A stretch of DNA of 64,000 nucleotides from a bacterium MS4. Its GTDB lineage: Bacteria; Bacillota; Clostridia; Oscillospirales; Acutalibacteraceae. The stretch lies in the NCBI GenBank assembly GCA_000752215.1, contig CCFG01000008.1, positions 265,091 to 329,090 on the forward strand, read 5' to 3'. Below are positions 26,581 to 35,534 of this stretch, one piece after another (position 1 is the stretch's first letter; each line of letters begins with the position of its first letter). The notes beneath the pieces are model-generated. The model saw only the letters and a list, made by a program, of their open reading frames with translations, was not told the DNA's origin and ran no database searches. The translations under genes and the position numbers were made by a program.

Positions 26581-29196
26581 ATGTGGCCAGACATGAAATT
26601 ATTTCCTGAGAATATGCTTAAAACGTGTATTGGGTGCTCCTGCTGTGCAAATATTTGTCCGAATGATGCAATTCAGATGCAGCCTGATTCTTACGGATTT
26701 TCTAAGCCTATAATTGATTCTGCTTTATGTACATCTTGTGCCAAGTGCGTTTCGGCTTGCCCTATCCTACATCCAATCCGAAAAAACGCCTCTGAACCGT
26801 ACTGCTATGCCTGTATGGCGAACGATTCATTGCGTGCTGTAAGTTCAAGCGGGGGTGCATTTTCTGTCTTTTCCTTAGAAGTTCTTTCAAAGGGCGGTGT
26901 TGTCTGCGGCGCGGCGCTGGAATCGGACTTGCATGTCCGCCACATTTTCATCGAACGGCCTGAGCAACTCCATCTCCTACAAAAGAGCAAGTATATTCAG
27001 AGTGAAATTGGAACCACCTACAAACAAGCGAAAGACTATCTAAAGACAGGTAGACTGGTGTTGTTTACTGGTTGTCCTTGCCAAATTGCAGCCCTACAGA
27101 GCTATCTGGATGAAGATTATGCGAATCTCATTACGGTGGATCTGATGTGCCATGGCGTGTCATCCTACCAGATGCTCGTTGATTCTGTTAGTGAACAGAC
27201 ACCACTGGATTCTATCCGTTCTATTAGTTTTAGGAATAAGGAAAACGGCTGGAATTATAATGAAAAAATGAACTTATGGGCAGCAAGCAGCCAAATCATG
27301 AAATTAGACTGCGGTAATTTCGAAAAACAACTGGATGTTACCAACAATGCCTTTGAGAAGGGATTCCATTGCAATATTAGTTTGCGAGAGTCCTGTTATA
27401 ATTGTGTGTTTAGTGAGTATCCGCGTCAGGGAGATCTTACCATTGGTGACTTTTGGGGCATTGAACAGTATTCTGCAAAATTAACGGATAATCAAGGGAC
27501 GAGTTTAGTTTTACTAAATAATGAGAAAGGAATTGCTTTTTTTAGATCTATAGAAGATCAATTTATTCTATGCCAGCAAACCCCTCTTTCGGCCGTTTGC
27601 AACCGAATTAGTGCTAAAATTGATGAACATCCTGGACGGAAACGTTTTCTTGATTTATATCCTTACATTCCGTTCAATCAGGCAATTGATTGGGTTTTGC
27701 AGGGACAATTTGATATTGGCATCGTTGGGGTCTGGTATGTAAAGAATCATGGTTCTCAACTCACCTACTATGCTCTTTACCATCTGATAAAGGATCTCGG
27801 TTACCATCCACTTCTTATCAGCCAGCCAGAGAATTCCATCTGGAAAGCTGAATCGGATCACTGCCAATTTATGAATGCTCCCTACCATTCCTACGAAATG
27901 GCGCCTGTTTATTCTGACAAATCATCCATGAAGGTTCTCAACAGGCAATGTGATACTTTTTTACTCGGGTCGGATCAGTTTTGGAATCCATCTGTTTATC
28001 ACATTATTGGGGAATATTCCGCCATGGAATGGGTACATTCGAATAAACGTAAGATAGCTTATGCAGCTTCCTTTGCTCACGATGAGTTTATAGGCAGCCA
28101 AGATGAAAAGGACTGGATTGCTCATTTTATCAATCAATTCAATGACATATCGGTTCGTGAAAAGTCTGGAGTAGACTTGCTCAGGCGGGAATGCGGTAAA
28201 TACGCTGAATGGGTACTTGACCCCGTCTTTTTATGCGGTCGCAAATATTTTGACCAATTAGCCGAAAAGGGGATTAAGCGCGAGCCTAAAGGTAACTTTC
28301 TCTTTGCCTATATTCTAGACCCTAGTAAGGAAAAAGAAAAAGCTATTCAACAATGTTGTAAACAGTATGCATTAGAATACCGAATAGCTATCGATGGTTG
28401 TAATGATCCAGATGCTACCAAAAGCATCTGGTCACTTGAAGTTTTGAAAGAAGTTTATAACGAGGAATGGATCGCCCTGATTCGAGATAGTAGTTTGGTA
28501 ATAACAGATTCTTTCCATGGTATGTGTTTTGCAATTTTATTTCGTAAACCTTTTTTTGCTATTGTAAATACGGAACGTGGTGCAGGACGATTTACATCAA
28601 TTGCATCGCAATTTGGTTTGATGGAAAGACTTGTGAATTCAGCGGCACAAATACCAGAAAGGTTAGGGACCAACAATACAATTGATTACGAAGCTGTGTA
28701 TGCAAGCATTGAGCAGGAACGGATTCGCTCACTGAAATGGCTGTCAAGTGCCCTGCAAAAACCCGCAGGACGAAAAACAATTAGTACTTTTGACATTTTG
28801 GATGATCGTTGCGACAAACTAACTGAAAAACTGAATAGCCAGAAACTGGACATAGAGCGTTTGTCGGCGAAAGATCAATCCACTAACGAAAAATTTGATA
28901 TTATAAGTTGCTCAATTCGAAATGATTTGCAAAGGGAGTCCCTATTTTTACAACAGATTCAGGATGAAATTAAACTTAACGTTCAATCATATAATCTTAA
29001 ACAAAAAGAATTCGATGAGCAGATTGCTATATTGAAACAAAATATCATAAATTTATCCAGTTCACCTTCATACCGAATCGGGAGAATAATAACATGGTTT
29101 CCTCGCAAATTGCGCGGTTTTTTTCGCTGCATAAAAGAGAATGGTTTAATATATACTTATAGGCACTTAATTGAAAAAATTCGGAATGGATTATAA
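26581..29196 (+). CDS. Ferredoxin-FrhB/FdhB domain fused to polysaccharide pyruvyltransferase
   Basis: An 871-residue multidomain protein. Residues 10-60 hold two 4Fe-4S motifs (CIGCSCCANICP and CTSCAKCVSACP). Residues about 75-360 are the F420 hydrogenase/dehydrogenase beta-subunit family (SSGGAFSVFS, FTGCPCQIAAL, DLMCHGVSS, CYNCVFSEYPRQGDLTIGDF). Residues about 375-720 are a polysaccharide pyruvyltransferase (WYVKNHGSQLTYYAL, LLGSDQFWNP, SFHGMCFAILF). The tail (about 735-830) looks like a coiled coil. Such fusions occur in glycan clusters and probably add a pyruvyl ketal or a related redox-linked change. Start is ATG 26581 or ATG 26593; both are served by AAAGG at 26576. Confidence 0.82.
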   Translation: MWPDMKLFPENMLKTCIGCSCCANICPNDAIQMQPDSYGFSKPIIDSALCTSCAKCVSACPILHPIRKNASEPYCYACMANDSLRAVSSSGGAFSVFSLEVLSKGGVVCGAALESDLHVRHIFIERPEQLHLLQKSKYIQSEIGTTYKQAKDYLKTGRLVLFTGCPCQIAALQSYLDEDYANLITVDLMCHGVSSYQMLVDSVSEQTPLDSIRSISFRNKENGWNYNEKMNLWAASSQIMKLDCGNFEKQLDVTNNAFEKGFHCNISLRESCYNCVFSEYPRQGDLTIGDFWGIEQYSAKLTDNQGTSLVLLNNEKGIAFFRSIEDQFILCQQTPLSAVCNRISAKIDEHPGRKRFLDLYPYIPFNQAIDWVLQGQFDIGIVGVWYVKNHGSQLTYYALYHLIKDLGYHPLLISQPENSIWKAESDHCQFMNAPYHSYEMAPVYSDKSSMKVLNRQCDTFLLGSDQFWNPSVYHIIGEYSAMEWVHSNKRKIAYAASFAHDEFIGSQDEKDWIAHFINQFNDISVREKSGVDLLRRECGKYAEWVLDPVFLCGRKYFDQLAEKGIKREPKGNFLFAYILDPSKEKEKAIQQCCKQYALEYRIAIDGCNDPDATKSIWSLEVLKEVYNEEWIALIRDSSLVITDSFHGMCFAILFRKPFFAIVNTERGAGRFTSIASQFGLMERLVNSAAQIPERLGTNNTIDYEAVYASIEQERIRSLKWLSSALQKPAGRKTISTFDILDDRCDKLTEKLNSQKLDIERLSAKDQSTNEKFDIISCSIRNDLQRESLFLQQIQDEIKLNVQSYNLKQKEFDEQIAILKQNIINLSSSPSYRIGRIITWFPRKLRGFFRCIKENGLIYTYRHLIEKIRNGL

Positions 29197-29271
29197 TATA
29201 GATTTTTAATACAAATGTGAAGAAACTTACAAAAATGTGTCTTAATAATTTTTAATTGGGATGAATTATTC

Positions 29272-30483
29272 ATGATAAAGGTTCTGATTGTCGTCTCCTA
29301 TTTATCCGGTGGCGGAGCTGAGCACGTGGCGCGCAAAAATCTCGAATGTTTGCTGGACAATACGGATTTTCAGGTTGGAGTTCTGACATGCGACGCTGAG
29401 TCTGCAAAAAAATATACTATAGAATCCTATCTTCTGCAGGATTTTAAAAAACTTGACGGCAAACTCACCCAGGGCATAGCTGTGTTCGGATATCATTCGA
29501 ATTATTACATAGCTTTAAAATGTATGCGCCAATTTCGACCTGATATTATTCATATTCACGATTTTATACCGATGACCCCTAGTACTTTAAAAGCCATTCA
29601 TGAGTATAAGGCAGAAAGTGGCTGTAAGGTGGTTCTGACACACCATACCTATTCTTACATATGTACAAATGATTCTTTATACAACTACTCTTCGAATCAA
29701 CTATGTGAAGAGTGTATTGGTAAACTAGATACAACAATCATACGCAAAAAATGTAGCGGAAAACTAACGACCGCCTATGCGAAATACCTACAGAAAAAGT
29801 GCTTTACCTCTTATTGGAATGGATTGATAGATCTGCATATATCGCCAAGTGTATTCTTAAAACAGAAGTTGTTACAGGCAGATAAAAATCTTTCTGTACA
29901 AGTGGTTCACAATCCTTGTATTGATGAGGTGCTACCTGTTTCCAATCAAAAGAAGACGGATACAATTGTATATTTCGGGAGAATCAGCCGTGAAAAAAAT
30001 ATTGTTAATTTTGCGAGGCTTTTTGCAGAAATCCCAACAAATTATCAGTTATTAATTGTTGGCGATGGAAAGCTATCTTCTGAATTGGAGCAAATAATTT
30101 CGAAATCACAATCACAGAAAATTCGTTTTGTTCATCGATTTATGCAAACCAACGAGCTATTTAATACGATCTCCTCTGCAAAATATTTTATCTTACCATC
30201 TGTGTGGTACGAAAACAGCCCAGTATCAATTGTAGAAGCAATTAATTGGTCATTGATCCCTCTCGTATCTAACATCGGTGGAATGGAAGAGTTAGTACAA
30301 CTTTTTGGATTGGGGCAGACATTCGATCCAAAAGATTCAGGTGCGATTCAGTCTCTGATACAAAATTTGGACAACTTTGATTGTTTCAATAAACTGCAAT
30401 CTTCCCGTATTCAGCTTCAAAAATTCACTACTATAGCTTATTCGAAACAAATTTGTGACATTTATCATAGATTAATGATATAA
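29272..30483 (+). CDS. Glycosyltransferase, GT4 family
   Basis: A 403-residue GT-B fold glycosyltransferase. Visible features are the Gly-rich N-terminal GGGAEHVARKNL acceptor loop, RPDIIHIHDF near residue 90, VYFGRISREKN near 235 and the C-terminal EX7E-like region WYENSPVSIVEAINW near 320. It transfers a sugar from a nucleotide donor to the growing glycan on the cytoplasmic face. Last plus-strand gene of the island, ended by a shared terminator. Confidence 0.88.
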   Translation: MIKVLIVVSYLSGGGAEHVARKNLECLLDNTDFQVGVLTCDAESAKKYTIESYLLQDFKKLDGKLTQGIAVFGYHSNYYIALKCMRQFRPDIIHIHDFIPMTPSTLKAIHEYKAESGCKVVLTHHTYSYICTNDSLYNYSSNQLCEECIGKLDTTIIRKKCSGKLTTAYAKYLQKKCFTSYWNGLIDLHISPSVFLKQKLLQADKNLSVQVVHNPCIDEVLPVSNQKKTDTIVYFGRISREKNIVNFARLFAEIPTNYQLLIVGDGKLSSELEQIISKSQSQKIRFVHRFMQTNELFNTISSAKYFILPSVWYENSPVSIVEAINWSLIPLVSNIGGMEELVQLFGLGQTFDPKDSGAIQSLIQNLDNFDCFNKLQSSRIQLQKFTTIAYSKQICDIYHRLMI

Positions 30484-30487
30484 AATT

Positions 30488-30535
30488 AAAATTAAGGACA
30501 TAAATCTTGTTGGAATGATTTATGTCCTTAGTTTT
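30488..30535. terminator. Bidirectional terminator between converging genes
   Basis: Nineteen-base arms (left 30488-30506, right 30517-30535) with one mismatch and A/T tails on both sides. It serves the GT4 gene on plus and the GT2 gene on minus, overlapping the last codons of the latter. Confidence 0.85.
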
Positions 30536-31284
30536 CTATATTTTAAAAGTCCATTAATTGTATAATGGACAAAATAATACAAACTACTTATCGTATTCAA
30601 TTTGCAATACTTCCTATAAATTAACCATCTATTTTTCGCAGCGCTTAGTTTATTATAAGATCTTCCTTGTTGAGAGACGCGATATTTTACAAGAACCTGG
30701 TTACATCCGATTCCAGAATAACCGACCTTTAATAATTCGAGCCAATAGACAAAATCTTCATGAAAAAACTCGGATATCATTTTGTGATTTTTAGTCAAAT
30801 CCGAACGTAAGATAACTGATGAGCAACAGATATAATTTTCTTTTAAAAGGTCTTTATAAGCACATGAATCCCGTACGATATGAGGAAGCCCAACCTCTTT
30901 TCCTATGTCGTTTATATATGAATATGAGGAATAGCAAAAATCAAAATTGGTGTTTTGTAGAACAGCGATTTGCTGTTCTAATTTTCTTGGTTCCCAAGCG
31001 TCATCTCCATCCAATAAAGCAACATATTCTCCTTTGGCTTTTTCAAAGCCTATGTTGCGGCTTTGGGCAACCCCGAGATTTTTTCTATTTTTTATAATAC
31101 GAATGCGTTCATCTTTTTCCGCCAAGTCTTTTACTATTTCTAATGATTTATCAGTAGATTGGTCATCAATCACTAATATTTCTAAATTGCTATAAGACTG
31201 GTTAAGCGCAGACTGAATTGTCTGTCCTATCGTTTCAGAGCAATTATACACTGGTATAACAACCGAACATAATTTTCGTTCCAT
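30520..31284 (-). CDS. Glycosyltransferase, GT2 family
   Basis: A 254-residue GT-A enzyme: VVIPVYNCSETIGQTIQSAL at the start, EILVIDDQSTD, then AKGEYVALLDGDDAW with the DxD-type metal site near residue 95. Converges on the GT4 gene. Slightly short for the family but complete through the donor domain. It completes the glycan cluster, yet its opposite direction implies separate control. Confidence 0.88.
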   Translation of the reverse strand: MERKLCSVVIPVYNCSETIGQTIQSALNQSYSNLEILVIDDQSTDKSLEIVKDLAEKDERIRIIKNRKNLGVAQSRNIGFEKAKGEYVALLDGDDAWEPRKLEQQIAVLQNTNFDFCYSSYSYINDIGKEVGLPHIVRDSCAYKDLLKENYICCSSVILRSDLTKNHKMISEFFHEDFVYWLELLKVGYSGIGCNQVLVKYRVSQQGRSYNKLSAAKNRWLIYRKYCKLNTISSLYYFVHYTINGLLKYRKLRT

Positions 31285-31768
31285 TTCATTGCCTTTCTCT
31301 CACTCCATAGTTATGGTTTATGGACTTGGAGACTTTTATTGCACATATTATAACATAATCAAATGCCATTCGTACACTATTCAATTAAATAATAAGTTAT
31401 TGTAGGAGAAGTTATACAAAAGCCCAGGATTCCAGCCTCTTGCTATCGAATAGCGCCAGAATCCCTTGCTATTTCATTATTTCACCACAATGCAAAAACG
31501 TTCATTTAAGTTACAACCGTATGTACAGATAATTCGACATAATTTGCTAAAAAATACTATGCCAGATAAGGTGAAATAAGTTTTGCGAAGATAGAAAGTA
31601 TCCGAAACAGTCAGGAGCATCAGGGATTCGCAGCATGGACACTATGGCCAGAATTTCTTTTAGAATCTGATAGGAAGATGTTCGCGAAAAGGTCTTTCTT
31701 CCAGACCCGATTTTTTCTATCTTTCTATTGGTTTTCTCACACAGCGGGAAGTATTTTGTGTTCATGCT
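31285..31768. other. Gene-free AT-rich stretch
   Basis: About 480 bases without a supportable gene. A 72-codon open frame on minus (31547-31765) has no ribosome-binding site and no motif I recognise; it may be a fragment of a lost gene. A partial inverted repeat GGATTC...GAATCC lies at 31429-31465. Confidence 0.35.
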
Positions 31769-32794
31769 TCAGGTTGGCGGTTTTAATGGGCCACAGCTTT
31801 CGCGCTGGATATAATGAACGGGAAGTTTACGGCTGCAGGGAGGTACTTCACTGCCTTCTATTATACGAAGCAGCATATAAAGACATTCGGCAGCCATGTT
31901 TTCCATCGGCAGGAAAACGGTTGATAGAGAGGGGATGGCATATTCTTCCGTATCGCGGTCGCTGTTGCCTATCGAAACAATGCGGATATCGTTAGGAATG
32001 GAAACATGCTTTTCCCACAATGCGCGGAGCACGCCAAGTGCAATGACGTCAGAGCCGCAGAACAGGCCGTCGGGCAATTGATCGGGCTTTAAGCTGATCA
32101 AAGCATCAAAGCCGCCGGGGAGCGAGTTTTCGCAATAACACATAGCTGCCATTTCCATGCCCCGGCGGGCGGCGACCTCCTCAAATCCCTTGGTGCGAAG
32201 GGACATGCCGGAGTAGACCGGCTCACTGGTCAGGACGGAGACTCTTTGACAGCCGTTATCTGCCAGAGCCTGTGCGGCCTTTGCGCCCATGTCAAAGTCG
32301 TCGACATTAATGGTGGCATATTTTTCGCTGTGGCGGTTGTACAGCACGATAGGGACGGGAAGCTCGGTTTGCTCCAGAAACTCCTGATCGTTAGCAGAAG
32401 CATTACATACAATGGCCGCGTGGCATTCTGTGCGGCTTTGCAAAGCTTGTTCGAGACAAAGCTGTCCATTGGTGTAGGTGAACAGCGGCAGACGAATTGG
32501 ACGTTTGCAGCTGTTGATGCCCTGACGCAGGCCGCGTAGGAAGCGCACCATCATGCCCGCGCGGAAGTCATCGGCCCAGAATACAGCTACAACGAGCGAT
32601 TTCTCGCCGTCACTGCCACTGCGCAGTGTTCGTGCCGCAATACTTGGGCGGTAGGAAAGCTCCTGAGCAAGAGCAAGAACACGCTGCTGAGTTTCCGGCG
32701 TTATTTTGCGCTCATTCCCACGGCCGGCCAGCACGATGGAAACTGTGCTTGGAGAAAGCCCCAATTGTAAAGCCATTTCTTTGATAGTGGCCAT
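31769..32794 (-). CDS. LacI-family transcription regulator
   Basis: A 341-residue repressor: N-terminal HTH MATIKEMALQLGLSPSTVS with the hinge and DNA-contact region to about residue 60, then a periplasmic-binding-protein-like effector domain (VDDFDMGAKAAQAL, DGLFCGSDVIALGVLRAL). ATG at 32794 gives the standard family start; ten extra codons upstream are rejected. It is transcribed away from a palindrome at 32912 and a sugar-enzyme remnant, the likely former target. The effector is probably a sugar or its phosphate. Confidence 0.88.
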   Translation of the reverse strand: MATIKEMALQLGLSPSTVSIVLAGRGNERKITPETQQRVLALAQELSYRPSIAARTLRSGSDGEKSLVVAVFWADDFRAGMMVRFLRGLRQGINSCKRPIRLPLFTYTNGQLCLEQALQSRTECHAAIVCNASANDQEFLEQTELPVPIVLYNRHSEKYATINVDDFDMGAKAAQALADNGCQRVSVLTSEPVYSGMSLRTKGFEEVAARRGMEMAAMCYCENSLPGGFDALISLKPDQLPDGLFCGSDVIALGVLRALWEKHVSIPNDIRIVSIGNSDRDTEEYAIPSLSTVFLPMENMAAECLYMLLRIIEGSEVPPCSRKLPVHYIQRESCGPLKPPT

Positions 32795-32828
32795 GAGTAA
32801 CATTCCCTTCAAATCAATTAACAATTAT

Positions 32829-32834
32829 ATTATA
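32829..32834 (-). promoter_or_regulatory. Candidate -10 of the LacI-type gene
   Basis: TATAAT on the minus strand 35 bases before the start codon; the -35 (TTCCTT, 17 bases upstream) is poor. Confidence 0.4.
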
Positions 32835-32889
32835 GTGCATTATTGCTGAAAAAGGAATCATATATAAAATACAAAATTTTTGATAGCTA

Positions 32890-32918
32890 TTGAACTTTCC
32901 CAATAGCAGTGATATAGT
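32890..32918 (+). promoter_or_regulatory. Promoter overlapping the LacI-type operators
   Basis: TTGAAC, 17 bases, TATAGT. The -10 element lies inside the left arm of the palindrome 32912-32956, so repressor binding would block it. It drives the chimeric pseudogene at 32987. Confidence 0.6.
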
Positions 32919-32956
32919 TAGTACAACGATGTAGTAAATCGTTGTACTAACTATAT
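32912..32956. promoter_or_regulatory. Perfect 19-base inverted repeat with two LacI-type operators
   Basis: Arms at 32912-32930 and 32938-32956 are exact reverse complements with a 7-base spacer. Each half contains a central CG (32927-28 and 32940-41), around which the flanking bases are again near-palindromic (TTAnTACAnCG... form), the look of LacI-family operators. The centres are 13 bases apart. It sits between a divergent lacI-type gene and its probable target. Confidence 0.65.
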
Positions 32957-32986
32957 GTTTTTAAAAGCGTAAAATGGAGGCAAAAA

Positions 32987-33061
32987 ATAAAGAAAGTAGC
33001 GATTGGCGGTGGCCAGGGTTTCTGGGGAGATTCTCCGGATGCGGCTATCCACATGATCCGC

Positions 33062-33069
<8 letters not shown>
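32987..33069 (+). pseudogene. 5' fragment of an AtuA/DUF1446-like gene
   Basis: After GGAGG at 32976 and a 6-base spacer the frame reads (ATA)-KKVAIGGGQGFWGDSPDAAIHM, resembling the opening of AtuA/DUF1446 proteins, and then runs into a GH1-derived sequence near 33065. The start codon is ATA instead of ATG. Similarity to AtuA is from memory of the glycine-rich start and should be treated with care. Confidence 0.45.
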
Positions 33070-33655
<586 letters not shown>

Positions 33656-33721
33656 TCGTAGTTCAGAAGAATAAGAAATGAACATACAATAATACATTGT
33701 ATAAAGCGACGGCCTTAAAAA

Positions 33722-33777
33722 GAGCAAAAAACGTCTTAAAGCGGCTTCTGACAGCCCATTTAAGACGTTTTTTTGCT
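33722..33777 (+). terminator. Intrinsic terminator
   Basis: Arms AACGTCTTAAA and TTTAAGACGTT flanked by A and T runs; loop of 18 bases. It ends the GH1 remnant transcript. Confidence 0.75.
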
Positions 33778-33928
33778 TAAGATGTTTACTGTGTCTTTGA
33801 CAATGGAGAAGCCGCCACGATTTTGCTCTTTGTGGTCGGTGAATCCTCGGTTGCTTGCCGTATGCAGAATCAATCGTAAATCCATGGAGCTTTCATACTT
33901 ATTACACGGATACCAGTGAGGGGTATGC

Positions 33929-34428
33929 GAATATTTTAAAGAGGCAGGATATGAAGCTATTCCTGCTTACGACGGTGAGCAGGCTCTGACGCTCAGATTC
34001 CTTATGACCTTATTTTACTGGATGTTATGCTGCCGAAGCTTACGGGGCTGGCCGTACTTCATGAACTTCAAAAGACAAGCAATGTTCCCGTCATTATGCT
34101 TACGGCGATTGGCGATGAATATACGCAGATCTCCAGCTTTGACGGGATGGCGGACGACTATGTGACCAAGCCGCTTTCCATCGTCCTTTTAGATAAGCGC
34201 GTGGAGGCTTTATTACGCCGGGGAAAATCCGGCGATTTTCCTTACATAGCGGTATCAAGACGTTACTGTAGATTTCATCGGCTACTCAGCGCTGGGCGTG
34301 GGCGGGCCAATCGGCGTTACGCCAAAGGAGATCAAACTACTGCGGTTTCTGGTGGAGCGCAGGGGCAGCGTTCTGTCACGGGACCGTGCGGTATGCAGAA
34401 CAGCATACAGACAAACCGCAACGGTCGC
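33929..34428 (+). pseudogene. Broken OmpR-type response regulator
   Basis: Receiver pieces EYFKEAGYEAIPAYDGEQAL, then after a frame change LILLDVMLPKLTGLAVL with the phospho-Asp, VPVIMLTAIGDE and DDYVTKPLS; after another frame change a winged-helix part VTPKEIKLLRFLVERRGSVLSRD. The N-terminus and the end of the DNA-binding domain are lost. The last bases run into the 3' end of the converging dehydrogenase gene. No histidine kinase is left nearby. Confidence 0.75.
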
Positions 34429-35469
34429 TCAGTTGCAGAGATTGTGCATGGATTTTCCCTGCAGATAATTTTTTAAATCCTCAAAGCAGATATCCACCGA
34501 ATTACGCATGGTGTCGCTCGAAGTACCCGCAAGATGAGGGGTAAGGGTCACATTATCCAGTTTCAGGAAAGGACTGTCCTGAGAAAGTGGCTCGCTGTCA
34601 TAAACATCAATGGCGGCTCCCCCAATTGTTTTCGTCTGCAGCGCCTTCAGCAGAGCGTCGGTATCAACAAGTCCGGAACGCGCCGTGTTGACGAAATAGG
34701 CGGTCGGCTTCATCAGAGAAAATTCGCGATCACTCATAAATTTTTCTGTTTTTGGAGAAAGCCGCAGATGCACGGTCACAAAATCAGACTGCTTCAGCAG
34801 TTCATTCAGCGTAACGGCGGTATAGCCCGCACTCTCAATGGCATCCGCGTTTTGGAACGGGTCATACGCCACAATCCTGGAGCCGAAGCCCTTCAGGCGT
34901 TCGGCAACACGGCGCCCAATATAGCCGAACCCGATAATTCCGACCGTACAGTGGTTCATGTTGTGAATGTAAGACTGGTTGCCATAATTTTTACACCATT
35001 TGCCTTCAAACAGAAGCCTGTGGCTGCGCGCGATATTTTTGTTTTCTGCAATCATCATTCCAACTGTAAAGTCGGCTACGGCGTCCGCGCTTCGCCACGG
35101 GGCGTTAATAACCTTCATTCCCTTCTCGGTTAGCGCGGGAACGTCGGCGTTTTCAATGCCGCCCCGAAGAACGGCGACGACCTTCAGATTTTTGCTTGCA
35201 TTGATTACCTCCCGGTTGATGGAGGCTACGTGTACGGCAATGATTTCCTTATCGACACAGTTTTCCAGCAGAGCGCCGCAGGTGGGCGCCGCGTCGATGC
35301 CATCCCGTTCAATCAGGCCCATGCGGTCCGTGATCGGCCCCATTGCGGACATTTCTTTGTCTTCTATAAGAGTGATTTCCGCCCCGTAGGCCTCCAGTTC
35401 AAACATTTTCTGCATCAGATCCTTGGTCACTCCGCCATCTGATACAAGCAGCACCTTTGTTTTTTTCAT
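34429..35469 (-). CDS. D-isomer-specific 2-hydroxyacid dehydrogenase (SerA-like) 1
   Basis: A 346-residue NAD-dependent dehydrogenase. The Rossmann motif is VGIIGFGYIGRRVAERL near residue 175; the catalytic Arg lies in TARSGLVD and the catalytic His in LTPHLAGTSSD. It resembles a second dehydrogenase at 39433 throughout (VLRGGIEN, ADFTVGM, SDFVTVH). It is downstream of and co-directional with the FGGY kinase (65 bases), so both are probably one operon. The substrate is likely a sugar acid or its phosphate; true 3-phosphoglycerate dehydrogenase is less likely given the sugar context. Confidence 0.82.
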   Translation of the reverse strand: MKKTKVLLVSDGGVTKDLMQKMFELEAYGAEITLIEDKEMSAMGPITDRMGLIERDGIDAAPTCGALLENCVDKEIIAVHVASINREVINASKNLKVVAVLRGGIENADVPALTEKGMKVINAPWRSADAVADFTVGMMIAENKNIARSHRLLFEGKWCKNYGNQSYIHNMNHCTVGIIGFGYIGRRVAERLKGFGSRIVAYDPFQNADAIESAGYTAVTLNELLKQSDFVTVHLRLSPKTEKFMSDREFSLMKPTAYFVNTARSGLVDTDALLKALQTKTIGGAAIDVYDSEPLSQDSPFLKLDNVTLTPHLAGTSSDTMRNSVDICFEDLKNYLQGKSMHNLCN

Positions 35470-35534
35470 TTTTTAGTCCCTTTCAAAAATAATCAAATAA
35501 GAAGATAACCGCAACAGGATAGAAAGACAAATTT

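Noticed and set aside
31547-31765. 72-codon minus-strand frame as a transposase fragment
   Set aside because: It has no DDE or HTH motif that I can recognise and no inverted repeats around it, so a mobile-element call is not supported.
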